Source: Peribacillus frigoritolerans
GTDB taxonomy: Bacteria; Bacillota; Bacilli; Bacillales; DSM-1321
Reading direction: 5' to 3'
Assembly: GCF_030676415.1 (NCBI RefSeq)
Contig: NZ_JAUUTW010000024.1
Span: 1-64,000, forward strand
DNA: 64,000 nt
Under the pieces are notes generated by a model that saw only the letters and a program-made list of their open reading frames with translations, searched no databases and was not told the DNA's origin. Positions 1 to 7,627 of the stretch are shown here, in pieces (positions within the stretch are counted from its first letter, which is position 1; each line of letters starts with the position of its first letter). The translations under genes were made by a program, and so were the position numbers.

Positions 1-175
1 CGAGACTTCTGCGGGAATAGCGAGTCCAAGGGAGACCCCACAGGCGCAAGTGCGCCGAGGAGGCTCCCGGACCGCCCGCGAAAAGCGAGTGCCTGAAGTG
101 GAAATCAACGTCCAAATTTGTACAAGCTAAAAAAAACTGTAGACAAACTCGATTTTCATCGAGTTTGTCTACAGT
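1..175 (+). repeat. GC-rich intergenic repeat, copy 1 (left part off window)
   Basis: A GC-rich block rich in GAGGAGGCTCCCGGACCGCC-like sequence is followed by an AT-rich linker and an 18-bp-arm hairpin (136-175). The same arrangement recurs at 16274-16473 and, inverted, at 45541-45732; the hairpin alone recurs at 15574-15614. In every copy the hairpin end abuts the 3' end of a neighbouring gene. It looks like a dispersed non-coding repeat family; whether it is mobile cannot be seen here. Confidence 0.8.
136..175 (-). terminator. Hairpin terminator of the LuxR-type gene
   Basis: Arms of 18 bases (136-153 and 158-175) with a 4-base loop are perfectly complementary. Read leftward from the LuxR-type gene, the stem is followed by a run of seven or more U. 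A second small hairpin with a U run lies at about 180-202. Confidence 0.75.
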
Positions 176-206
176 CTGAAACCTTCTTTGAAGGTTTTTT
201 TTGTTT

Positions 207-893
207 TCACATAATCATTTTGTGTCTAATGGCAACCGCGACGGCCTCGGTCCGGTGATTCACTCCCAATTTCCTGATAGCAGAAGATATATGATCTCTG
301 ACGGTAAATTCACTAACGCTCATTTTTGGTGCCATTTGCTTTAATCCCATTCCATTGGCTAAATATTGAAGGACCTCCACTTCACGTTTACTTAGAAGGT
401 AAGTGGGAGGGGCGGAATCCAATGTTGGACTGACAGCCAGTTTCAAATAATGGGAAAGCTTCATTAAATCATTCTTGGTAACTGGCTCGTTGGCGTGAAT
501 GGGGTCAACCAACACTAAACCGATGGCCCAGTCATTCACAATAATCGGAATGATTGCCAATGAAGAGATGGAAAATCTTTTAACGTATTTTGCAGGGATG
601 GAGGATTTCGCATGCTGGATGGTTAAGTATATGGGTTTGTTATGGATGACTGCTTGGTGGATGGGGTATATATCATGAATATTTTCTCTAACATTATGTA
701 ATGAAAAGGTATCTTCACTTGTACATGCACATATTCCTTCACACATTCCTGTTAAACATGAGTAACTGAATAAAGATGCTCGTTGAAATGAAAAAAAATC
801 CACACAGCCCTTTACGATCATTTGTGATTTATTAGCCATATCTTTTTGTTGGGAAATCTTTTTTACATGATTCATCAGAGTTTCCTCAAGCAT
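207..893 (-). CDS. LuxR-family transcriptional regulator with GAF-like sensor region
   Basis: 228 residues. The C-terminal 60 residues (about 165-228) form a LuxR/FixJ-type helix-turn-helix, seen in LSKREVEVLQYLANG, then the SEFTVRDHISSAIRKLGV recognition-helix region. Residues about 20-155 look like a GAF-type sensor with several Cys residues in CEGICACT, which might bind metal or sense redox; that is inference. There is no receiver domain. It is transcribed away from the R2-like oxidase gene with 136 bp between them, so it could regulate that gene. Its 3' end runs into the GC-rich repeat, whose hairpin serves as terminator. Confidence 0.8.
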   Translation of the reverse strand: MLEETLMNHVKKISQQKDMANKSQMIVKGCVDFFSFQRASLFSYSCLTGMCEGICACTSEDTFSLHNVRENIHDIYPIHQAVIHNKPIYLTIQHAKSSIPAKYVKRFSISSLAIIPIIVNDWAIGLVLVDPIHANEPVTKNDLMKLSHYLKLAVSPTLDSAPPTYLLSKREVEVLQYLANGMGLKQMAPKMSVSEFTVRDHISSAIRKLGVNHRTEAVAVAIRHKMIM

Positions 894-1029
894 TCGACTT
901 TATTCCTCCCTACATTTTCAGTGCTAGGATAAATACTACTAATATCTTACAATATAATGAAAACTCTTACAAATTAAAAAGTTCCTTAGAGATTCAAAAG
1001 TTTACTCATAATTTCAAGGAGGCATTACC

Positions 1030-1917
1030 ATGAAAAGAAAGAATTTAACGACCACCAGCCGGAGTTTTAGAGAAGATACCCTACCATTTAAGCTTTATCA
1101 AAAGGCAAAGAAATTCGGTATATGGAATCCTCGTGACATTGATTTCAGCCAGGATAAAGAAGATTGGAAGTCATTTACTGATATTGAAAGGCAAGTGTTA
1201 TTAAGGATCATTTCCCTTTTTCAGGGCGGAGAAGAAGCGGTGACTTTGGATTTGCTTCCCCTCATTATGGCGATAGCCAAAGAAGGCAGGATCGAAGAAG
1301 AAATGTACTTAACGAAATTTCTGTTCGAGGAAGCGAAGCATATGGAGTTCTTTCGTTATACATTAGATCAAATTGGTGAAACGGGTGATTTGACGGTTTA
1401 TCACTCAGACACTTATAAATCGATTTTTTATGAAATATTGCCTGAAGCGATGGAGAAGCTTTTATCCGATCAATCCCCTGAAGCTTTGGCAGAAGCAGCC
1501 ACTGTTTATAATATGTTTACCGAGGGTGTACTTGCAGAAACTGGATATTTCGGGTTTTATCAGACTCTCGAAGCTAATAAAATGATGCCTGGTTTATTAA
1601 AAGGCGTGGGTCTTTTGAAGAAGGATGAATCACGCCATATTGCTTATGGGACCTTCCTGCTGCAGAGAATCATCAGTGAACATCCACATATCTTTAAACA
1701 GGTTGAAAAGAGAATGGAGAAACTTTCACCACTGGCCATCACGTTAAATACGGAGGGATATGATCGGTTAGGAAATCCATTTGGTAATGACCAACAAGCT
1801 ATATTAAATTTTACCATGAAACAATTATCAGTGCGGATGGAGATTTTAGCCAGGGCAAAAGGAAAGGGGATTGAAGAGATCTATCAAAGTAACGAAAAGG
1901 AATATGGGGTTTTGTAA
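1030..1917 (+). CDS. R2-like ligand-binding oxidase (R2lox)
   Basis: 295-residue ferritin-like protein of the ribonucleotide reductase R2 superfamily. Metal ligands can be placed at E68, E101 and H104 (EEAKH), E165, and E200 and H203 (DESRH). V71 and Y160 sit three residues after E68 and five before E165, the spacing of the Val-Tyr ether crosslink pair known in R2lox enzymes. That makes a Mn/Fe R2lox more likely than a true NrdF subunit, and no nrdE or nrdI lies nearby. The physiological substrate of R2lox enzymes is unknown; a long-chain ligand is bound. An AAGGAGG-type site precedes the ATG. The iron alcohol dehydrogenase follows 127 bp later. Confidence 0.85.
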   Translation: MKRKNLTTTSRSFREDTLPFKLYQKAKKFGIWNPRDIDFSQDKEDWKSFTDIERQVLLRIISLFQGGEEAVTLDLLPLIMAIAKEGRIEEEMYLTKFLFEEAKHMEFFRYTLDQIGETGDLTVYHSDTYKSIFYEILPEAMEKLLSDQSPEALAEAATVYNMFTEGVLAETGYFGFYQTLEANKMMPGLLKGVGLLKKDESRHIAYGTFLLQRIISEHPHIFKQVEKRMEKLSPLAITLNTEGYDRLGNPFGNDQQAILNFTMKQLSVRMEILARAKGKGIEEIYQSNEKEYGVL

Positions 1918-2044
1918 AGATCGATACAAGAGACAAGCTTACTATCCAGTTTACATTTGTTAATGAATGGCCATCAGGAACTTGGTAGGAGGGAATGAAC
2001 AATCCTTAATTGCGAATATAGACTAATATCTGAGGTGAAATGTT

Positions 2045-3256
2045 ATGAAGGTAAACGCTCATTCGAATTTTTGGTTAAGGTCTTCAGTATACAGTGGCAC
2101 TAACACTCGTTCACTCATTCCGGACCTATTCATTGGTCTCGGAGCCAAAAGGATTCTACTCGTGAGTGATTCGGCCTTGGAAAATGCAGGAGTCGTTAAA
2201 AAAGTTGCCGAAACTTTTGAGCAGCAGAAATTAGGTGCCAGAGCTGAAATAGTTGGACAGTTTCTGGGGGTTACACAAGACGCGGCTAGTGAATGTGTAA
2301 ACGAAGCATTGAAATATGCACGTGAAGTGAATGCCGATGCCATACTTGCCATTGGTGGAGGGAGTGTCATTGATACAGCAAAAGCATTGAAATTCGGATT
2401 ATATAAAGGAATTACGGATATTAATGATTCGATACCAAGCGGTTTTCTGTATGAGGGTTTTCCAAAAGCCCAATCCATGAATATCCCGCATATTTCCGTA
2501 GCCACAACAGCAGGAACCGGTTCTGAAGTATCCCCGATCGCAGTCATATATAATGAACATAAAAAAGTCAAAATGAATATATACAATGTTTTTTTAAGTT
2601 CGGACGTTGCCATTCTAGATCCCGAGTTAACAGTCGGACTGCCGTCTGACATTACGGCGTTTACTGGTGCGGATGCATTGACACATGCAATTGAAGCGAT
2701 CGTTTCACCTGCAGCGACATCAATAACCGATGCATATGCATATCAGGCCATTCGAGTTATCGAAAGATACTTACCGAGGGCCGTAAAGGACGGAACGAAT
2801 ATTAAGGCCAGAATGGAAATGCTGCATGGAAGCATGATGGGAATCACTGCATTTTGTAGTGCATTAAATGCGATTCCGGTTCATAACTTTGCCCACGCAT
2901 ATGGGGCGTTATTCCGTATTCCGCATGGATTGGCCAATGCCGTGTTATTACCGGTCGTCATGGAATCAACGCCGGATTTATATCTTCCAAAGGCCCATTT
3001 GATAGCCGAAGCCTTTGGTGTGAAAATTCATGATGAGGATTCAAAAGGCATCTTAGCGAAAGTGGTAGAAAAGCTCCGTGTTTTCCTATCTGATCTTGGG
3101 CTGCCCTCCGACTTCAGCGCCTATGGAACTAACCAGTCAGATATGGAAAGAATTCTTAAAGCAGTAATGACGGATCCAGCTGCCACTAATTACCCGATGT
3201 CGGAGGAATTAATAATGTCAGTAGTTTCAAGAGTCTCACCCGTGAGAATTAATTAA
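2045..3256 (+). CDS. Iron-containing alcohol dehydrogenase
   Basis: 403 residues, the usual length of group III (Fe-ADH) dehydrogenases. The N-terminal half is the dinucleotide-binding fold with AIGGGSVIDTAKA (about 100-112). The C-terminal half carries the metal site, with D and H in TGADALTHAIEA and two further His in VHNFAHAYGALF and PHGLANA. It should oxidise alcohols or reduce aldehydes with NAD(P); the substrate is not predictable. GAGGTGA lies just before the ATG. The gap from R2lox shows no terminator, so the two may be co-transcribed. A terminator follows at 3263-3292. Confidence 0.88.
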   Translation: MKVNAHSNFWLRSSVYSGTNTRSLIPDLFIGLGAKRILLVSDSALENAGVVKKVAETFEQQKLGARAEIVGQFLGVTQDAASECVNEALKYAREVNADAILAIGGGSVIDTAKALKFGLYKGITDINDSIPSGFLYEGFPKAQSMNIPHISVATTAGTGSEVSPIAVIYNEHKKVKMNIYNVFLSSDVAILDPELTVGLPSDITAFTGADALTHAIEAIVSPAATSITDAYAYQAIRVIERYLPRAVKDGTNIKARMEMLHGSMMGITAFCSALNAIPVHNFAHAYGALFRIPHGLANAVLLPVVMESTPDLYLPKAHLIAEAFGVKIHDEDSKGILAKVVEKLRVFLSDLGLPSDFSAYGTNQSDMERILKAVMTDPAATNYPMSEELIMSVVSRVSPVRIN

Positions 3257-3262
3257 TGCTAA

Positions 3263-3292
3263 AAAAAGCCAGCCCATAAAAGTTGGCTTTTT
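3263..3292 (+). terminator. Rho-independent terminator after the alcohol dehydrogenase
   Basis: An AAAAAGCCAGC arm pairs with GTTGGCTTTTT and ends in a T run. Because the left arm is A-rich it can also stop transcription from the opposing spore protein gene. Confidence 0.8.
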
Positions 3293-3401
3293 GCGTTGTA
3301 ATAATTGCCATCCAACGGTTAAGTCCCAAAAATTTCCGTTCAGTCAGCCCGTTTCGATATATGATCTTTTGAAGGAGAAATACCAACCGGGATCGACTTG
3401 G

Positions 3402-3656
3402 TTAATGTTTTTTTCCTAAGTTTTCCTGTGCCATCTTTATAAGTTCCTTGACCATGCCTCCGCCTAACTTTCCGCCTATTTTTCCATTCTGCTTGGATGT
3501 CAGTTCACCGTTATAGTCTTTTTTCAGCGGTACGCCAATTTCTTTTGCTACTTCAAACTTTGCCTCTTCAGGATTCTTTGTACCAGCAACTTTGGCTTTT
3601 AAATCATCGAGTCCTTTTCGCGCTTCAGATACGAGAATTTTTCTTCTCCTTGCCAT
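3402..3656 (-). CDS. Alpha/beta-type small acid-soluble spore protein
   Basis: 84 residues. The C-terminal half carries the family core: FEVAKEIGVPL with a Glu-Val bond that fits the GPR germination protease site, then GELTSKQNGKIGGKLGGGMV and a closing helix VKELIKMAQENLG. Such proteins coat and protect DNA in the forespore. The N-terminal extension is basic (MARRRKILVSEARKG) and longer than in the shortest family members, so it may be a minor SASP. It is transcribed alone and converges on the alcohol dehydrogenase. Expression from a forespore-type promoter is expected from the family, but none was identified. Confidence 0.88.
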   Translation of the reverse strand: MARRRKILVSEARKGLDDLKAKVAGTKNPEEAKFEVAKEIGVPLKKDYNGELTSKQNGKIGGKLGGGMVKELIKMAQENLGKKH

Positions 3657-3875
3657 TTAGCATCACTCCTATTTTTTTCTTAGGTTATCCTAATGTAAAG
3701 AAAATGATTAATTTGCAGATCGAATGTTTTTTAATTGGAATCCGGATGAATCGGGAGGCAGTCATAAACTCTTAAATAAAGATGTAGATGCAACTGATTG
3801 CGTTTATTTGCGGTCCGAAGAAGTTTTAGTTTATTTAAAGCGGGTAACATATAATAAAACGATTTAAGGAGAAAA

Positions 3876-4613
3876 ATGATGCTGACTGCTAATTCAAGTT
3901 TGTTAACAAAAGAAGATATGACAAATCCCGAACGAGTGCCGCAATGGCTAATTAAGGAATATCAAACATTCCATAATACAGTGACCGATAAAACCTTTCC
4001 TTGTTATTTTGGTATGAAAGCTGAAAATAAAGGGGAACTTCGTTATGCTTATATCACACAGGAAGATTGGTCCAATCTCCCAAAAGCAGTGGAAAGCTTC
4101 CTTGATTTATTTCAGGAACCACCATATATCAGGCACGGCCTTTTCGTCTTTATGGAGCCTGAATCGATGGAGGGTGATATAGAATTTTACCGTAAAAGGT
4201 TTTGGGATATCCTGCAATACCTGCATAAAGAGGATGAAAAACCTTGGCCAATCGAAAAGCCGAAAGATCCAGAGCATTATTTATGGGACTATCATTTTGC
4301 AGGGGAACCAATCTTTGTCTTTGGTAATGCACCTGCTTATAAACATCGTAAAACCCGCGATTTAGGAAATAGCCTTGTACTTGGATTCCAACCACGGATG
4401 ATCTTTGAAGGCTTGGAAGGAACGGAAAAAGGCGGAATCATGTCGCGTGAAAAGGTTCGGGAACGAGTGGAGAAATGGGATAACCTTCCTACACATCCTG
4501 ATATCAGTCACTTTGGAGATGTAAATCATAATGAATGGAAACAATTTTTCATAGGGGATGATATAGAACCGATAAAAGGTAAGTGTCCCTTCCAGCATAA
4601 AGAGTTAACGTAA
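3876..4613 (+). CDS. YqcI/YcgG family protein
   Basis: 245 residues, matching the uncharacterised YqcI/YcgG family of bacilli, with the FPCYFGM segment near residue 42 and a conserved C-terminal CPFQHKE. The two Cys lie close to conserved aromatic residues, but no catalytic role is established. There is no signal peptide or membrane segment. AAGGAG at 3866-3871 favours the ATG at 3876 or its neighbour at 3879. It is monocistronic, ending at a strong terminator. Confidence 0.75.
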   Translation: MMLTANSSLLTKEDMTNPERVPQWLIKEYQTFHNTVTDKTFPCYFGMKAENKGELRYAYITQEDWSNLPKAVESFLDLFQEPPYIRHGLFVFMEPESMEGDIEFYRKRFWDILQYLHKEDEKPWPIEKPKDPEHYLWDYHFAGEPIFVFGNAPAYKHRKTRDLGNSLVLGFQPRMIFEGLEGTEKGGIMSREKVRERVEKWDNLPTHPDISHFGDVNHNEWKQFFIGDDIEPIKGKCPFQHKELT

Positions 4614-4642
4614 ACCGTGAGCAAATTGCTCTCGGTTTTTTT
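4613..4642 (+). terminator. Rho-independent terminator
   Basis: AACCGTGAGCAA pairs with TTGCTCTCGGTT, with a T-T mismatch, followed by seven T. Confidence 0.85.
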
Positions 4643-4730
4643 ATCCGCGTCTTACTGGAATGCGTCGGGGATAATAAAATCCGGGCATGCAAATTCCTGG
4701 AATGTACATTTGAAAACAAAAACATATTTC

Positions 4731-4759
4731 TTGCCTTATTGGATTTTCAGTTTTATAAT
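4731..4759 (+). promoter_or_regulatory. Sigma-A-type promoter of the azoreductase gene
   Basis: TTGCCT (4731-4736) and TATAAT (4754-4759) are separated by 17 bases, about 95 bases ahead of the start codon. Confidence 0.6.
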
Positions 4760-4854
4760 GTGAAAGTAGCAATTGCAGTTAATTCGAGATATATGGATTA
4801 AATGCTATTTTTAAAAAAACACACAAAATTAAAAGAACAATTGGGGGAACAAAA

Positions 4855-5481
4855 ATGTCTAAAGTATTATTTGTTAAATCAAATGACCGCCCAGCGGATC
4901 AAGCTATTAGTGTCAAAATGTATGAAACGTTTTTGAACACATATAAGGAAGCAAATAGTAACGATGAAATAACTGAGTTGGATTTATTTAAACTGAACTT
5001 ACCTTACTATGGGAATACAGCAATTACTGCCCTATATAAACGAAGCCAAGGCATGGAGTTGACTGAAGAAGAAGTGGAGATTGCCGATATCGTGCAACAA
5101 TACTTGAATCAATTCCTTGCTGCCGATAAAGTAGTATTTGCCTTCCCGCTATGGAACGCAACGGTTCCGGCACCATTGGTAACTTATATTTCTTATCTTG
5201 CTCAAGCGGGAACAACATTCAAATATACAGCTGAAGGCCCAGTCGGCTTAGCTGGAGGTAAAAAAGTGGCTTTACTTAATGCGCGCGGATCGGATTATGC
5301 ATTGCCTGGGATGGATGCTGGCGAAATGGCAGAGAAATACGTAACGATGAATTTAAACTTATGGGGCATAACAAACCCAGAAACAGTTGTAATCGAGGGA
5401 CATAATCAATACCCAGATCGCTCACAGGATATCGTTGCAGAAGGATTGGCGAAAGTTGCTGAAACTGCAGCAAAATTCTAA
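4855..5481 (+). CDS. azoR: FMN-dependent NADH-azoreductase
   Basis: 208 residues with a flavodoxin-like fold: N-terminal MSKVLFVKSNDRP phosphate-binding strand-loop, FAFPLWNATVPAPL (about 96-109) and LLNARGSDY, all typical of AzoR quinone/azo reductases. The family reduces azo dyes and quinones by two-electron transfer and protects against thiol or electrophile stress. GGGGGAAC precedes the ATG. It is a single-gene unit with its own promoter and terminator. Confidence 0.9.
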   Translation: MSKVLFVKSNDRPADQAISVKMYETFLNTYKEANSNDEITELDLFKLNLPYYGNTAITALYKRSQGMELTEEEVEIADIVQQYLNQFLAADKVVFAFPLWNATVPAPLVTYISYLAQAGTTFKYTAEGPVGLAGGKKVALLNARGSDYALPGMDAGEMAEKYVTMNLNLWGITNPETVVIEGHNQYPDRSQDIVAEGLAKVAETAAKF

Positions 5482-5494
5482 TTATTAAAAGGGA

Positions 5495-5526
5495 AACCAG
5501 TATGTATTTTTAGCATACTGGTTTTT
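5495..5526 (+). terminator. Rho-independent terminator after azoR
   Basis: AACCAGTATG pairs perfectly with CATACTGGTT and a T run follows. Confidence 0.85.
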
Positions 5527-5598
5527 CTATGCAGATTTTTCTGAAAGTCGATTATAATAAAGGGTAAGCCTATAAGCATGAAAGGAAGTGCAGACAAT

Positions 5599-7395
5599 AT
5601 GCAAACGTTTAAATCACGTGACGAAATAAAAATAGAAGAAACATGGAACTTAAAGGATATTTACGATGATCAGCCTAAATGGGAAAAAGATTATCAGGAA
5701 GTTCTGAAGATGACAGAAAAATTAAAAACTTATGATGGGCATATCCAGTCAGCTCAAGATTTATTCGAGTATTTACGATTAAGTGAGGAACTTGGGTACA
5801 TTTATAACAAGCTATATGTATTTGCCATGCTGCAAGCGGATTTGGATACACGGGTAACCTCATCACAAGCATTACTGGATCGAGCTGGTAAGTTAGGACA
5901 GAAAATCAGTAATGCTTCTGCATTTTTCATGCCGTTTCTTTTGAGCCTGGAAGAACACACATTAAAAGGGTACATAAAAGAAATCGAGGGTTTGAAATAT
6001 TTTGAAGAGGATCTACTGGATTCCTTCCGCTATAAAGCCCATGTGTTAACGAAAGAACAAGAAGAGGTGCTTTCCCAAATAGGCGAAGCCTTTTCAGCAC
6101 CCCAAAAAACGTTTGGGATGATCAACAATGCCGATATAAAATTTGGGGAAGTTACGAATGAAGACGGCGAGAGAATAGAGCTAACACGGGGAATGTATTC
6201 TAAATTGATTGAAGACGATGATCGCGATAAAAGAAAAGAGGCCTATTTCGCCTATTATCAGCCATATGTACAATTGAAGAATACTATCGCTTCCACACTT
6301 TCCACAGCAATCAAGAATAATGTGAATCTTTCAAAACTGAGAAATTATCCATCTGCTTTGGAAAAATCCTTATTTGGAGATCAAGTTCCAAAAGAGGTAT
6401 ATGATAATTTGATTATGTCTACTAAGCAAAATATCGGACCCATGCATAAATACATTCATTTAAGAAAAAAATTGCTGGGTGTAGAAGAATTGCGTGCATA
6501 TGATTTAAGTGTACCATTAGTCGAAGGCGCTAAAGAGGAGATTTCTTACGATGATGGTTTTTCCTTAATGGTGGAGGCACTGAAACCTCTTGGCGAAGAG
6601 TATATCACAATCCTGAAAACTTTTAAGGAAAAAAGATATATCGACGTCAGGGAAACACCTGGAAAACGTTCAGGTGCTTACAATTTAGGACTTTATGGTG
6701 TTCACCCATTCATCTTATTAAATCACCGTGATGATTTAGACAGTGTATTTACACTTGCCCATGAATCTGGACATGGCATGCATTCATACTATAGCTCAAA
6801 ATACCAACCGCAAATTAGTGCAGGGTACTCCATTTTTGTTGCTGAAGTTGCTTCCACTGTGAATGAAATCCTGCTGATTCGACATTTAATTAAGACAACA
6901 AAAGACGTGCAAAAGAAAAAACACTTACTTAACCACTTCATAGATAGTTTTAAAGGGACATTCTTCACACAGGTGATGTTTGCGGAGTTTGAAAAAATCG
7001 TACATGAAAAAGCTGAAAATGATGAACCTCTTAATGCGGAGGTTTTTAATACAGCTTATGAATCGATATTTCGTGCTTATAATGGAGATGAAATAATTTT
7101 CGATGAAGAAGTGAAGTATGGCTGGTCACGCATCCCACACTTTTATCGTCCGTTTTACGTCTACAAATATGCTACTGGTTACGTTTCAGCCATTACGATC
7201 GCTGATAAGATCCTTTCTGGGGATAAAAAAACACTTGAAAGTTATTTGACTTTCTTGAAAAGTGGCAGTTCCGATTTCCCATTGGAGCTGCTTAAGAAAA
7301 CAGGCGTAGATTTGACTAAACCTGATCCAATTGAAAATGCAATGAAGATTTTCAGTGATCTGGTCGACCAATTCACTGAGTTGACAGAAGGCTAA
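5599..7395 (+). CDS. pepF: Oligoendopeptidase F (M3 family)
   Basis: About 598 residues. The zinc-binding HESGH motif lies in TLAHESGHGMHSYYS, with the downstream Glu ligand in VAEVASTVNE, as expected for M3-family oligopeptidases that cleave cytoplasmic peptides. The start at 5599 is preferred because AAAGGAAG lies about 10 bases upstream; an in-frame ATG at 5578 would add seven residues but has a poor ribosome site. A TATAAT-like box lies at about 5553. A terminator follows. Confidence 0.92.
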   Translation: MQTFKSRDEIKIEETWNLKDIYDDQPKWEKDYQEVLKMTEKLKTYDGHIQSAQDLFEYLRLSEELGYIYNKLYVFAMLQADLDTRVTSSQALLDRAGKLGQKISNASAFFMPFLLSLEEHTLKGYIKEIEGLKYFEEDLLDSFRYKAHVLTKEQEEVLSQIGEAFSAPQKTFGMINNADIKFGEVTNEDGERIELTRGMYSKLIEDDDRDKRKEAYFAYYQPYVQLKNTIASTLSTAIKNNVNLSKLRNYPSALEKSLFGDQVPKEVYDNLIMSTKQNIGPMHKYIHLRKKLLGVEELRAYDLSVPLVEGAKEEISYDDGFSLMVEALKPLGEEYITILKTFKEKRYIDVRETPGKRSGAYNLGLYGVHPFILLNHRDDLDSVFTLAHESGHGMHSYYSSKYQPQISAGYSIFVAEVASTVNEILLIRHLIKTTKDVQKKKHLLNHFIDSFKGTFFTQVMFAEFEKIVHEKAENDEPLNAEVFNTAYESIFRAYNGDEIIFDEEVKYGWSRIPHFYRPFYVYKYATGYVSAITIADKILSGDKKTLESYLTFLKSGSSDFPLELLKKTGVDLTKPDPIENAMKIFSDLVDQFTELTEG

Positions 7396-7470
7396 TCTAA
7401 ACCATTTCTTCCAAAAGAGCCCATGGTATGATGTTATAAAAAATGCTATAGTTAAAACATTGGCGTAGGA

Positions 7471-7500
7471 AAGGCCCAATCAATAGATTGGGCCTTATTT
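7471..7500 (+). terminator. Rho-independent terminator after pepF
   Basis: AAGGCCCAATC pairs with GATTGGGCCTT, followed by a T-rich stretch. Confidence 0.85.
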
Positions 7501-7627
7501 TATATGCTGAAGAAACAGGTAATACGCGAAAAAAGTCACAGTGACAGCGTTATTTTAAACATCGGAGCCTAGCCAATGGGCCAGTTTCTTGGTGCTTCAA
7601 TGGCATATTTTGTGAGGAAAGTGAAAA

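Noticed and set aside
2059-2652. Long minus-strand open frame
   Set aside because: It lies wholly inside the iron alcohol dehydrogenase gene on the other strand and shows no recognisable protein motif.
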